The notes beneath the pieces are model-generated. The model made no database searches. It had not been told where the DNA came from and saw only the letters and a program-made list of their open reading frames with translations. Of a DNA stretch of 64,000 nucleotides, positions 23,613-37,954 are shown piece by piece. Every line of letters begins with the position of its first letter. The first letter of the stretch is position 1. The position numbers and the translations under genes were made by a program. Source of the DNA: Channallabes apus (lineage: Eukaryota; Chordata; Actinopteri; Siluriformes; Clariidae); assembly GCA_030522415.1 (NCBI GenBank), contig CM060107.1, positions 4,080,847-4,144,846 of the forward strand. Direction: 5' to 3'.

Positions 23613-24934
23613 GAGCGTGTTCAAAATAATAGTGTGGCGTTCAATTAGAGAGGTAAATTATTCTGTGATAAACAGGTGTCAAACAAGTAGTCAAAATATA
23701 GTATTGCAGTTACTGTCTGAGTGAAAACAGTATTTCGTGGAAAAAAACTACTTGTACTGAGTAATGGCTGATTTATTTTCTTTTAGAAATTATTATTCTT
23801 ATAATAATTATATATTGCAACATTCAACGAAACAGCTAAATTTACAGCGACATGTTTCTTCCAGTGAGAAGTCATGTTTTTATACACTGAAGTGTGTGTG
23901 TTTTGACAGATAGAGAAGGCACTGCAGTATGAAGCTATTCTTTTGCAAGCGAAACATGCTTTGTATATGATGCCAGGGATGCAGACTGAAAATTTTCTCC
24001 CATTATGCCGTCTGACTACATGTGATTATTGTCGCTGCGTCTGATTGGTGAAACAGTCATTCGGTAGATCTACTGGCTGCATCTGTTGAATAAATGGTTA
24101 GAAAGTAACGAGTCGAGTGTAGCGGAGTAATAGTAGCGTTTCTTCTTCACAAATCTACTCAAATAAAAGCAAAAAGTAAGATACAGTAAAACTCCGTATA
24201 GAGGTAAGATTCTTTCACGAAGTAAATGTAACAGAGTAAATGTAACTCATTACTACCCACCTTTGGTTGTGGACTCAATGAATTATATTTCTCTGGGGTT
24301 GACAACTTTCCATCGACTCAAAAAGGTAAGTCTCCCATTGATGTAGTTTGTTAAAGTGATTTGTTTTTCTAATAAAACAAGTTGGCCTAAAAATACTCAG
24401 ACATAATTTTAAAAAAATTATAATAATAAATAAATAAATTCTTCCAAAACTAGTCAAAGTTAAAACAGTGATCTGCAAATCTTCAAAAGAAGAATACACA
24501 TTCTATTTTGCTTTAAGATCAATACCTATTTAAAAAATACCTGGAGACCACCAGATGCTTATCCGTATCTTACTAATTATTTTACATCATAACCTTTTTT
24601 TTAAAACTATCAAAGATGTGACTTTTGAAGACTATTTTTCCCAATGTGTCAGTCACAAAAAAAGAATCTATGGCAACGAGATTATGTCTTTCCAAGTCCA
24701 ATAATAATCGTTTGGATGGCTTTATAGGTGTACGTCCAGTCCTTTTGAAATTCAATGTTTACAGCACAGATCTGACCGAACATCACTCCTAAAGCTACTG
24801 CATAAACAAAACTCATATAATTGCAGTAAAGCAGAATTTAAAATAAATTTAATTGAATAGTTAGTAGTAAAAACTTTTTTTAAAGTAGAAAGAGCCTAAA
24901 CTCATTTAATACACACATAATTTATATATATACA

Positions 24935-25280
24935 ATACAGACCAAAAGTCTGGACATACCTTCTCATCTCCCTGTCAATGTGTTTTCTTTATTTTCATGA
25001 CCATTTACATTGGTAGATTCTCACGGAAGGCATCAAAACTATGAATCAACACATGTGGAGTTAACGTGTGGTACCTAACAAAAAAAGGTATCCACAGTAA
25101 CCGGACCTGAACCCAATCGAGATGGTTTGGGGTGAGCTGGACCTCAGAATGAAGGCAAAGGGACCAACAAGTGCTAAACACCTCTGGGAACTCCTTCAAG
25201 ACTGTTGGAAACCATTTCAGGTGACTACCTCTTGAAGCTCACCTCTTGAAGCTCACCAGATTACCTCTTGAATGTATATA
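24935..25280 (+). mobile_element. Second Tc1-like fragment
   Basis: It starts ACAGACCAAAAGTCTGGACA and includes TTTACATTGGTAGATTCTCA, the terminal region of a common fish Tc1-like family. Coding DNA follows for PDLNPIEMVWGELDL, KGPTSAKHLWELLQDCWK and SGDYLL, the end of the DDE domain. Most of the transposase is missing. Confidence 0.8.
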
Positions 25281-25289
25281 TAGTGTGTG

Positions 25290-25294
<5 letters not shown>

Positions 25295-25373
<79 letters not shown>
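25295..25373. repeat. (TA)n microsatellite
   Basis: About 39 TA units. Apparent open frames through it are artefacts. Confidence 0.95.
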
Positions 25374-25379
<6 letters not shown>

Positions 25380-25477
25380 GTGCAAAACAATTGTCAAACA
25401 AGTTCCCCTCATTTAAGGATAAATGATAAATGCAGAATAGGTTGTCCAGGGCATTTCCCTCTCAAAATCAGAGTAAA

Positions 25478-26404
25478 ATGGGTCGTTTCAGACATTATTC
25501 AGAACAACAGCGTACTTTGATTCAAAAGTTGATTAGTGATGGAAAAAACATACAAAGAAGTGCAGAAAATGATTGGCTGCTCTGCTAAAATGATACCAAA
25601 TGCTTTAAAATTGAGATCCTAAACAGAAAGGTTGGAAAAAAACGGAAAACTTCCATTCGAATGGATCAAAGAATAAAATTGGCAAACACTCAGCCGATGA
25701 TCAGTTCCAGCATGTCAAAGAACACCTAAAGTTACCTGTGAATACTGTTACTATTAGACTATTAGAAGACGGCTATGTGAAGTCAAGCTATCAGCAAGAA
25801 GCCACCGCAAAGTCCCATTGTTGAAAAAAAGACACGTGCTGAAGAGGTTAGAGTTCACCAAAGAACACATTGACTGGCCTAAAGAGAAATGGTGCAATAT
25901 TTTGTTGACTGATGAAAGCAAGATTCTCCTTTTTGGGTCTAGAGGCCACAGACAGTTTGTCAGGCACCCAAACACTGAATTCAAGCCACAGTACACTGTG
26001 AAGACAGTAAAGCATGGAGGCACAAGCATCATGATATGGGGTGCTTCTCGTACTATGGGCCTATTTATCACATTTCAGGGATCATGGATCAATTTGAGTA
26101 CATCAGAATACTTAAAGAGGTCATGTTGCCTTATGCCGAAGAGGAAATGCCCTTGAAATTGGTGTTTCAAAAAGACAACGACCCCAAACACACCAGTAAG
26201 ATGAGCAGCATCTTGGTTCCAGACTTGATTAACGTTATGGAGTGTCCAGTCCAATCCCCAGACCTTAATCTAATAGAAAACTTGTGGACTGACATTAAAA
26301 ATGCTGTTTCTGAGGCAATAACCAAGAAATGCAGAGGAATTGTGGCATGTAGTATAATTGTCACAGATGTGAAGCAGATCTCAGAAACCTGGTTATACAA
26401 CTAA
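25478..26404 (+). pseudogene. Tc1-like transposase, frameshifted
   Basis: From MGRFRHYSEQQRTLIQKLIS at 25478 the frame meets stops in the DNA-binding part. The catalytic part is readable in two frames joined near 26043: [13 protein letters not shown] holds the first Asp, VFQKDNDPKHTS the second Asp, and SPDLNLIENLW the Glu of a DD34E triad. At least one frameshift and several stops make it inactive. Confidence 0.85.
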
Positions 26405-27823
26405 ATATTAGTTCAAAGCACAAGAAAGATTAAACTTCAAGCATTTTTGTTTAAACGGTAAATTCCTCACTTTATAAGGATGAATAATGATACTGCAATT
26501 TTTCTGAACAGACTAATATTTGTTTTTCTTCACTTTCTGTAAACTAATAATACATTTAGCACATTTTTCTTCATGTTGTGATTCAGAATAGAACATGCAG
26601 GGAGTCCAATGCATTTGTGTGATTTAAATTAAACGTTATCATATGGATATGGAGCTTTACTCACTTTTTTCAACACTGCTATTATTTTGAACACAACTGT
26701 ATATATATAGTTTCTGTCAGTGGTGGACTGGGACAATAATTCAGGCCGGGAATTTGACTCCACTCCCAGGCCACCTCTGCTGCTGCAGTCACCACCACCC
26801 TATTCATGTAATCTACTGGACTGATACACTCTAAAAAACGCTGGGTTGTTTTTTCTACCCAAACGCTAGGTTGCCACTGTTGGGTCATTTTTCTGGGTTA
26901 TTTACAGAGAGTTGGGTAGTTTTTGTGTAACCCAGCTGCTGGGTTAAAGTTTGCTCGGCCCCTCCCCCAAAGTTCACCGGTGGATTCAGCGGCTGTCAGC
27001 TTCGTCTTCTCTTTTGAACGATGGTGACGGTTCATCCTCTTCGTGCATTTAAGGGAAATAACATTAAATACAAGGTCTGTATACACATGTTCACTCACCT
27101 AAGTCACATATGATTGAAAAATTATTACTATATGTAACATTTATTACTGTTACCGTGTTACGGTTACACACAAACTTTCCGGCTGGTCTGAGGTACTGGA
27201 TGATAATTTAGCTGAGAATAGCTGCTAGTTATCCAAACAACCCCACCTGTGTATGAAAGAAACGGCTAAGATGTCTGAGCTTTTTAGCTTTCTCTGTAGA
27301 ATGTTTGCAGGGTTACGAAGATGGTGAAGTGATGAATGAACGCTAAACTGTTAACTGCTTGAGACAATAAAATGCTGGGGTGTTACAAACCACTGACCCT
27401 CTCACAAATATCCCCCCCCCCCCCCGAGACACCCGTTTTTTACTACCTAGTAATTTACTCCGCGGTCAAAATTCTCCCGAGTTATAATAATATTTTACAC
27501 CTTTCCCCCTTTGGCAAGTATGCTAATATGTCACCAGTAACTGCTGCATGTAAGCTAACAGGTAGCTCTCTTTAACCAAAGTTGCTTGTGACTAAATTAG
27601 TCAGTCAATGCGGCAACTATGGGAAAAAGTACCACAGCTGTACAGATAACTACTAGATGGAAGTATTCATATTTAATAGATCTTGTGGTCTGTGTTGGTT
27701 TTAAGTCTTTATCCTTAATGCCATGCTTATTTTGCTGTTTTATTTTTGGTACACAAACCAATAATAGCTGTCTATTATTGTATTAATTGTAATAGCTGTC
27801 TTCATGTTTTTGTTTCAGGTTAC

Positions 27824-30800
27824 ATGGACACTTTTGTCAGAAAAAAATTAACAGAATTGCAACTTCCTGACCTGATAGATAGTTTTACAGGTAAGGAAGT
27901 GTTTTTTTTCCCCCAGTCAAGTAGTGTACCCTTTTTCTTTTCATAATGTACCCTTCACCCACAGCATGTTGAGTCTACATTGCAACATATTGGCTACCTA
28001 CAGTAAACACTGCCAGAATTTGATGGTGACAACCCATTTATAAATTAGATTGAATTTGCATATATGCTATCTTCTGGTTGTCACATTTACCTTGCTTTTA
28101 AATAAATGTGTACTGAAACTAGATAATAATTTATTTTATGCCTTATTTAAAATGGGTTTTTAGCATGCTTTATACAGTATGTATTGTATTGTTAGTCAGG
28201 CTACAGATGATAACTAGCCTCTATGATTTTAATGTTGACAAGATCTCTTTGTGTTTTGTGTTGTTTTGTCTTTCAGATCAGGCAATAGATGAAGAAAGCT
28301 TTCTGCTTTTAGATGAGGGGACCATCAACTGCATAATCCCAAGAATTGGCCCAAGGCTAAAGTTCCTAAAATACTTCAGAGAATTTGTAAGTAGTTAAGA
28401 TTACTACAGATGGAAAGGGCTTAATTTTCCCCACTTTTACTACTATTATTTTAGCAGATAATTTGTCAAATTTCCCCAAGATAGATGGCATACGTTTGCT
28501 TTCGGTGTAAAAGGCAAATTCCTGGGAATGTCAGGAGTCTCTTCATACATTTACGAGCTGTACACCACATAAACAGTTCATCGACATATTTCCAATGTAG
28601 TGAAAGTGGTTGTGGGAGAACCTTTTCTTACATCAGGTCTTACAGAAGACACCTAGTGGAGCAGCATGAAAACCAAGTTAAACAGACTCTTAATGAGCCT
28701 TTCGAACTGCCGGCCCAGTCTGATGAGGAACTTAATGCTGAAGAGAAGTTAGGACATGAAGTTGAGGATGAATGTGATGTGCTACAGCAAGAGGACATTA
28801 CCGAACGGGTGGCCCTTTTTTTAGCTAATCTGAAGTCTAAATCTTCCCAGACATTTTCTAACTTAAACTTTGTAGTACAACATACCTCTAGTTTAATATG
28901 CGATATTGTGAGCGGACTACAATCACAGACTATGTCTTTATTTAGTCAGTTTGGTCTTGATCAAAGCCCAAAAGTAGAAGAGCTCATGTTGCAGTTCTCT
29001 GATGCAGCTGAGCCTTTCAGAGAACTGGAAACAAACTATAAACAGATGCAATATTTTGCTAAATCAGGAAACTTTATTCAGCCTGTTGAGGAGTTTTTGC
29101 CTGGGGTTTCCTATGTACAGCAATGGGATTCCACCACTGGCACTGTCCGACAAGTTGCAGTTCCTGATTCCTATCAGTGTATTCCGCTACAGTGCCTTCT
29201 GGTCAAGCTACTTGAAATTCCTGCTATTTTGAAGACCATGATGGAATGGCAGCAGAGAGAGGGTGATGCACTTCAGGATGTCTTTGATGGGGAGTTTTGT
29301 AAAACACATCCACTATTCTTGAAAGAGGTTTCAGTTCCACTACTGCTGTACAGTGATGACTGTGAAACTGTCAATCCCCTTGGATCGAAAACTGGGATTC
29401 ACAAGTTAGGATTTATATATTTCATCATGAAGAGCTTGCCACCAGACCTACTATCAAGTTTGCGGTCACACTTCCTTCTAGCAGTTTACAAATCAGATGA
29501 TGCAAAGACCTATGGTCTTGATGCAGTGCTGTGCCCTATTGTTGAAGAGATCAGGTGTCTTGAGAGGGATGGCATCACTGTTGATAGTGCTGACTTTCAT
29601 GGTGTTGTTAAGTTCACAGTTGTCCAGGTGGTGGGTGACAATCTGGGCTTGAATGCTATTCTTGGCTACACTGAGAGCTTCCATGGAAATTATGTATGTC
29701 GGTGGTGCAAAGCAAATAGAAATGTCTTGAGGGTGCAGACACAGGAAGATACTGAATTATTACGCGATGTCCATAGTCACCAAGCAGATTTGCGTACTGC
29801 CAACCCCTCCAAGACAGGCTTGAAAAGAGACAGCATCCTGAACAGCTTGTCTTTTTTTCATGTAACAGAAAACATTGCACCAGACATCATGCACGATATC
29901 CTGGAAGGAGTGGGGCCATATGAAGTTAAGCTTGTGTTGAATTCGCTGATTGAGCAAAAGCATCTCACACTTGACAAGCTCAACTACAGAATCACAAGCT
30001 TTGATTACGGCTTTTGTCATAAAGATAACAAACCCTCTCCGATAACTAAGAATGATCTAAAAAACCTTGATGGGTCCATGCGTCAATCAGCAGCTCAGAT
30101 GTGGTGCCTAATTCGGTTACTGCCAACAATGATAGGTGACCTGGTCCCTGTGGAAAACAAGGAATGGCAACTTCTCCTACTCTTACTGCTGTGCATGGAG
30201 TTCATATTCTCTCCATCTCTCACTATAGCTGCAACTCTGTACTTGAGTAAAATCATTGAAGAGCATCATTCCCTCTTCCTGGAGCTCTATCCCCATCTAC
30301 ATTTACGGCCAAAGCACCACTTCATGCTCCATTACCCAAAAGCTATTCAAAAACTTGGACCCTTGATGCAGTTCTGGGCAATGCGTTTTGAGGCTAAACA
30401 TGGATTTTTCAAACGGGTCAGTTATGTCACATGCAACTTCCGAAACATTTGCAAAACCATGGCTTTTCGGCATCAGATAATGCAGTGTTACAATTTTATG
30501 TGTGGCTCTGTGTTAAGCCACAATCCAGAAGTTGGTCCAGGGCACACTACTTTTCTTGCCAACTTTGAGGGAGTTAAAGAGATCCAAAGTGGACTTACAG
30601 GTATTCCCCTTTTCAGTGAAGTGTTTGTGCCGGTCCGGGTTACCTTTCAGGGTACTACATATAGAGCAGGCATGACAGTATTTATGTCCTATGACAAAGA
30701 TGGAGAGCCCAAATTTGGACTTATAAAAATCATTTTCATTCTGGGACAAACAACACACACACCAACAATAAAGCTTGTGGTACAGAAGTGGGAAACAAGA

Positions 30801-33800
30801 GGGTTTGAGAGGCATTTCTTTGCATACAGTGTGATACCCACTCAAGTTTTGGCAGCTGTTGATGTAAGAGAGCTGCAGGATCATCATCCACTGCATGCAG
30901 TCAAATCATACAGAGAGCATGATGACAATTTCTACATTTCTCTACGCTATAGACATTTTTAAACTACATTAGCTAAGCTCCCAGCAAATCCATGTATATA
31001 TAAATACTGTTTTATTTATTTAATTTTTTTTAAGTTTGACATATCGGTGAAAAGGTCTTGCTTGACAATACATGCTTACAACTGGAAATAAGTGTCTTGT
31101 TTGTTTAGTCAATAGTCACCTATTTTGTATAAAAGGTCATTCTGTCTAAAATGCACGAGGATGCTCAATATTTGCTCTGTATTGGACTAATTGGATGGGA
31201 TAAATTGGACTGTAAGTATTTATAAATAATTTTGCTTTTATTTCTTCTAATATATGTATAAGCTCAATATGTGATATACTAATTTGGCTTTTCTGCTTAG
31301 ACTGGAAATGCTGGGCTACATTCTACACCACATAAAAGCTCTGCTGCCCCACCAACTGCCACGCTTCCATTCCCTGTGGAAAAACAAACTGTACCAGTGG
31401 GTCTGATTATGCCATGTGTACTAAATCTAGTTCCAGAATTTGTAGGTTCCGCATTTTAAGACATTGTATGATTCACTTTGTTTTTCAGCACTGAACAGTA
31501 ACAAAACTTTATTATTAAATTGTGTATTTTTTTACAGGATGTTCGCCAGATTCTCACAGCCTCAAATGATGGCAGGGCAATTCTTGAAAGCCTTGATGAG
31601 GATTGTATGATCACAATCAGGCAGAGACGTTGCCTGGTTCGAATTTTGGTGTCACACCTCATGGAGAAGTTTGGAGAAAGGTACTTAAAAACAGATTTGT
31701 TTTTATAGACAATTAAAAAAAAAATTCCAATTCACATCTGCCTCTGAGTGGCGCAGTGGTAAAGTGCTTGCCCTATCATCCGGAGATCGCGAGTTTGATT
31801 GCGGGTGATGCCGTAACTTCTTGCAGCTTGAGGTCTAGAGAGAGCTGATTAGCCGAGCTCTCTCACATGGCTCTACAGCCAATCAGGGTCATCTGTGAGC
31901 TCAGTAAAGCAGAAGGAGCGGATAGCGCTGTCCTCTGAGTGTGTTACATCGCCCCCAATGATGCGAGAGCGAGAGGTTCGAAAAGATGCGGTCGGCTGGC
32001 GTCACGGAGGAAACACGTGATACTCTTCGGCCCTCCCAACTGAGTGGTAGTAGTAGTCTAATGTGGGAGCCCCCTAGTGATGGGGAGGAATTGGATACCA
32101 CTAAATTAGGGAGAACATCGGGGGGGGAAAATCCAAAAGATAAAAAATTGCAAATTGGACAAACATGCAGAACAATAGTTGGAAAAGAAAAATCAACCTG
32201 AATGTCTTTTCAGTCTTTTTCCATGCAAACTGTTACTTATGCATTCCCACAGGTTCATTATAACATAATTGTGTAGGTTTTGAAACCACTTCTCGCATGA
32301 CTTCCAACGGTGCTGTCTTTGACTCATCTAGGGTAAGGCTGTTCCCAATTATGGTAAAAAAAAAATTTGATCATCTAATTGTGTTTTTCCTATGTTTATG
32401 TTACAGACCTACCTCTGATACCAAAAAGGCCTTGGCTTCATCTTTGGTTCAGGCTTTTCCGTTCTTGAAAGACACATCAGGCAGTGGATGCATGAGTACT
32501 TTTTGAAAAACTTTATAGAGGAATTGATGCAAACTAAAAAAAATAGGTAGTAGAAAATGGGAAAAGAAAAAAGATCTGCCCAGTATCTATTCACATATGA
32601 TTTCACTACTTGCCAGGATATATGGTACACCCAAGGCCGGAATCACCATCCAGCCACTGGATTTCTTGAAGAGAGGCTTAGGAACATTCGAAAGAAGTTG
32701 AGATCTGTGAGCAGGCCGCAAAGGCAAGAAGATAAAGAGCCTGAAAGGGCATACATACCAGGTAATACGTAATTGAACCGAAAAATGTGTTGATAAAACA
32801 AAACACATATATTATCATTGACAGTATTCCTTTTTGTGTTTTTATAGACTCTACTATTTCTGAAGACAGGGCCAAGCAACTAAAAGAATGGCTGAGACAC
32901 AATTCTCAGCCCATCAGCCAAGTGTCGGCATACATGCAGGATACAGTCCTGTACAGAGCACAGTGGATAAGGGGAAATAACTTAAAAGATATACGTGAGA
33001 TCATACAAGAGTTCCCACATCTAACCAGTCTGGGCATGGTATCTAGTGGAATATAAATTTATCCTGTGTATATAATGGAAATTAATCTTTTATAACAATC
33101 TTATATTAGTATGACAGCTATTGTCTTTGTTTTCTATACTTTAGATTGCACAGGACTTTCTTGTTTTGCATGGAGAGGCTGCACCAAAACTTTTTGAAAG
33201 ATGGCTGCCTGTATATGCAGACAAGATCCTACACCTGCTGAGACGGGAAAATAAACTCCAATTTCCTGTAGAAGAAATGACATTGGGTAAAATGTTTTTT
33301 TTTTTTTTATTATTTATTATTTATACATCACACTTTGCAAACATCACTTTTATAATATGTTTAATATTTGGCCAATAAATACCAAAACTCAGATATGCCA
33401 AACCACATCATGTTGATAATGTGTGTTCCTACAGATGCCAAGGGGGAACTTGCACTGAAACTGCTACCTGAGTTGCTTCCACCTACGGTTTACAAAGTTG
33501 GCCGAAAATTTTTCCGGCACAGCATTGAGGAGTCCCGGTTGGCCTTCATTGGCCATAAACCTGTAAGTAAGTTGCTTGATATTTAAAAGCAAATGGTATG
33601 AATTTTAAGACTTAACTTAGTATTCCTGGGCTCCAAAATAGTCCAATAAATACATCACGCAATGGAAATTGTACAGTGTTGTTGCCTTTAAGTGGTTATG
33701 AAAAATAGTTTGAGTTCATGCATAGAACAGTAGGCGTAAGCTATTCCACACTGTTTTGCAGGTACAGTAAGCTTGACCTTTTTCATGTTCTTAGCATTAA

Positions 33801-36800
33801 ATCCCATCAATTTATCAAAAATAAGGCAGAAATGTAATAATATTCAGTTATACCTTGGAGAGGTAGTTTGTGAAACACTGTCGTTCCTGATAGTGAGAGT
33901 GTGATTATACACTCTAAAAAATGCTGGGTTGTTTTTTCTACCCAAACGCTGGGTTGCCGCTGTTGGGTAATTTTTCTGGGTTATTTACAGAGAGTTGGGT
34001 AGTTTTTGTGTAACCCAGCTGCTGGGTTGAAGTTTGCTCGGCTCCTCCCCCAAAGTTCACCGGTGGATTCAGCGGCTGTCACTCAGCTTCGTGTCTCTTG
34101 AGCTCCCACACCGCTGATGACGGTTCATCCTCCTCGGACATTTAAGGGAAAATGGCGTTAAATACAAGGTCTGTATACACATGTTCACTCACCTAATTCA
34201 CATATGACTGAAAAATTATTACTATATGTAACATTTATTACTGCTCCCGTGTTAAGGTTACACACAAACTTTCCGGCTGGTCTGAGGTACTGGATGGTAA
34301 TTTAGCTGAGAATAGCTGCTAGTTAGCCAAACAACCCCACCTGTGTATGAAAGAAACGGCTAAGATGTCTGAGCTTTTTATCTTTCTCTGTAGAATGTTT
34401 GCAGGGTTACGAAGATGGTGAAGTGATGAATGAACGCTAAACTGTTAACTGTATTGTTAGCATGACGGCGGCATTTAGTTAGTTTGCTAGCATTAGCAAC
34501 CACTTTAGAACTTTATTAATCTCACTGCTTGAGACAATAAAATGCTGGTGTTTTACAAAACACTGACCCTCTCACAAATATACAGACCTGCTAACCCTCC
34601 CGTTTTTCACTAGCTAGTAATTTACTCTGCGGTCAAATTTCTCCTGCGTTTCTCCCGAGTTATAACAATATTTTACACCTTTCCCCCTTTGGCAAGTATG
34701 CAAATGTATCACCAGTAATAGCATGTAAGCTAACCAGGTAGCTCTCTTTAACCAAAGTTAAATTAACTATCAGTCAGCGCGTCAACTACAGGGAAAAGTA
34801 CCACAGCGGTACAGGTAACTACTAGATGGAAGTATTAATATTTTGGTGATTGTAATATACCAGTATGACACCAACTATGACATTTTTTCGGTAATTAGCT
34901 TAAAATCAATGCAGACTACAATATCAACTAGTCTGACATAAAGAGCTGTATCCTAAAAGCCATGCTTATTTTGCTGTTTTATTTTTGGCAGTAGCTGTCT
35001 CCATGTTTTTGTTTCTGGTTACCTATACCCTATCTTAATGGGCAGCTTTGTAATTTTTTTTAGTATCAATCGAATTTCACACGAAATTGATAGTCTTATT
35101 CAGTTTAATCTTTGCTATTCAACAAAATTTTAACTTTTTCATTTCTTTCTTTCTAAGGTTGGCACCAACATGGTGGAATACCTTCAGCAGGCTGAAGTGT
35201 CGAGGCCGTACCCCTACATCCTGACGTTGGGAGATAATGACCAGCGCTGCTCTCAGTAATGTTGTAATGTTGCTATGAAATAGCGAGGCCTACCTGAAGA
35301 GTCATAGACAGTGTTTGTATGTTAAAATGAGACCAGGGCTGGATACAGTGGGAGCCACACCAAATAGCCGCGACAGTGTGGCTGAAGTGTGAATGGCGTG
35401 TGAATGGCCTTTGCACGCCGTAATCCCCCCTCCCTTTTCTGGCCGAAAGGCGTGTCAAGATTTCACAGTAAACACGCCCATTCAAGCCCTATTTATTCAT
35501 TTACCTGGTGCCACCACTAGATGGCGCTTCGTTCTCAAGAACACATTAAAACAAGCCAGCTGCGCTGAGTTGCAATCACGTGATTTTAACAACCCGCCTC
35601 CACCCCCGCCGAACTGACGCTGCCAAACTACAGAGATGAAGATGGCGGCTTAACGGACTATTCGTGGTAAGTGATGTTTTATTTTATAAAATGTGTTTGT
35701 GGTAGTTTACAGTTTATTTCCCAGTTTAGTTTTTTTATTGGCCGTTTGAAATATCACTGGCAGCAGCAGCAGCGGTCAGATGTGACTTTAGAGAACTTAA
35801 TGATCTGTTTACCAAGTCTGGAGTTAATATTACAGCTTACTGTCAGTGTCACACACTCACAATGTCACTCCACTTTAACTCAAAAACATGCTCAAGCTTC
35901 GACAATACTATTAATGTCCCTATTACAAGAGCTGCACTACCCGATGAAGAGTGTTTGTGTTCTCTGTAAATACTGAGAGAATCTCACCGCGTGTTGTCTG
36001 GATAAATTCAGCGCTTATTTATTCTCTGGTTAAGAGTTAATCTGCAGGTTATTTCTGTGACTGTAATATAATGTGATGCAGTTGATGAGGGACACAGACT
36101 GAGGGGAGCTGTACAGGAGCTAGTAGCGCTCATAACCCGGTTTATATTTTATACACTTTCCGCGGTAGCGCGAGCGCTTAGTTAAAGAGCTGAATAACAA
36201 CACAGAAGTGTTTATTAGTTAAGGAGGAGGAGGAGGGGGGAGGTGTGTGTGTGTGTGTGAGGGGCTTCAGTAAGTTATAGTTTGGCTTCAGAGATGAACT
36301 AATGCTCATATACGAGTGTTATATCGCTTAACTTATTTGTATGAGAAGCGCATTAAGTAAATTCCCGGTTAATTTAATGCAGACGATAATACAGACAGTC
36401 ACTGGTTAACACTAACACTGTTCACTGGTTAACACTAACACTGTTCACTGGTTAACACTAACACTGTTCACTGGTTAACATTAGCACAGGCAGATTATTT
36501 ACATTACAGAATCCCCAAAGCAGTGTTTTACACACTCTGTGGTAAATAGGTTTATTAATATATATTATTTTTATTAGAACTAGATGTTCTGTGAAGTTTA
36601 TCTGTCTTGACTAAATTCTCCTGTTGTCTTTAAGCAGAGCTCCGCTGTGGAGGATTGGGGGGGTCAGACGGCTGACGGCTGGACTTTTGGAGCTACAGGA
36701 CTGGAGGAGCCTGAACAAGCTGTTGAGGGAGCTGTAGGAGGGATGACGTCACAGTCCGACAGCTTTAGAATGATGTTTGATCAGGTCTACTGTATATTCT

Positions 36801-37899
36801 GAACATAGAACTGCAAAATGTCTGATACAGTACTTTGGGGGAAACAAAGACTTCAACTGTTCCATGTTTAATAGTTTTGATATTTGAAAAATTAATATTT
36901 TAATGTAAAAGGACTATAGATAGAGACTTATAAGCAGCTGGTGTATCCGGGTAGTTTAATGAACTTTAAGCAAAAAGACAACATGTATTCATCTGTTTTA
37001 TATAAATTACTGTTTTAACTTTGACTAGTTTTGGAAGAATAAATTGAATTGTTAAAGTCATGTTTTGCGTGTTTTAATTTTGGGGGATTGTTTGGGTATT
37101 TAAAAATTGTTTAGTTGAACCAACAACTTCAATGGGCAAAAAATGGGACACAACTTTGTTTTAAATAGTCAAAGAGTTGGGCTGAAAATAATAATAATAA
37201 TAATTATTGATCATAGAAACAAATGAAACCAGTTAAACACTTGATTATAAGTGTTTGTGATTGTGACCCATAATAATTTTTTCTCAGTATAAATAAATGT
37301 TTTGGGTTTTAAGAACTCCAAAAGAGCAACGACAAACTTGGTATTCTCCATTGAGGTTTCTCACCTTCCACTCCTGAGTATGACATGGTGTTAATTGCTC
37401 TGTGTGTGTGTGTGTTTTTGGCGGGGGGATGGGTGTGTGTGTGTTTTCGGCTGTTCAGCAGTTCTAAACACAAGCACAGTTTTTGTCCTTAACTAAAATA
37501 CTTCAATACGTTAATGATGAATTTATTTTGCTGAATAAGGTAATAAGCGATATTTAAACCAAACCAGTAAGTTAAGTAAGTGTTCCATACATTAAAGTAC
37601 TGTGTATAACCAAGTGCCCTAGCAAACACAGTTACAGTACAGTTTACAGTACAAACAGAGTGTGTGCGCTGGGGGGATTGGAAGGTGAGTGAGAATACTC
37701 ATTTACAAGACAAAAGACGGTCAGAGGCAGCGCCGTTCTAGACCAGACAACACGGGGTGGGGGGAGGGGGGCATCATGTTCGAGCACTGTTTTTACCTGG
37801 CCTTACTGTATAGTAACAGTATTGTATTTGCTGAATTGTGTTGAGGCACGCAAACCCCCTGACCACAATAAGGTGGCAATCCCTCAGGGGGAAACTAAA

Positions 37900-37954
<55 letters not shown>

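Larger units (their letters stand above)
23698..25392. mobile_element. 1.7-kb insertion with about 10-bp target duplication
   Basis: The repeat GTCAAACAAG borders this segment (23688-23697 and 25393-25402). Inside are AAATGTAACTCATTACTACC at about 24237 (resembling one end of a fish hAT-like repeat), a deleted Tc1 fragment at 24935-25280 and a TA microsatellite at the right edge. The element responsible is not identified. A 9-10 bp duplication does not fit Tc1 or CACTA elements. Confidence 0.5.
23613..26700 (+). mobile_element. Tc1-like transposon, broken by a later insertion
   Basis: The left end (about 23613) has GTGTTCAAAATAATAGTGTG. The right end (to 26700) is its inverse, CTATTATTTTGAACACAACTGT. 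The left part stops at 23697 and resumes at 25393, with GTCAAACAAG at both points, so 23698-25392 was inserted later. Transposase pieces are at 25478-26404. The extreme left end is worn. Confidence 0.8.

Noticed and set aside
27372..27575. Frame with a proline run near the CACTA 5' end
   Set aside because: It crosses a poly-C run in what appears to be untranslated transposon DNA, and the homologous region at 34550-34740 does not keep the frame.
36399..36480. CRISPR-like array
   Set aside because: The 23-bp units are head to tail without spacers, and the genome is a vertebrate. It is a minisatellite.
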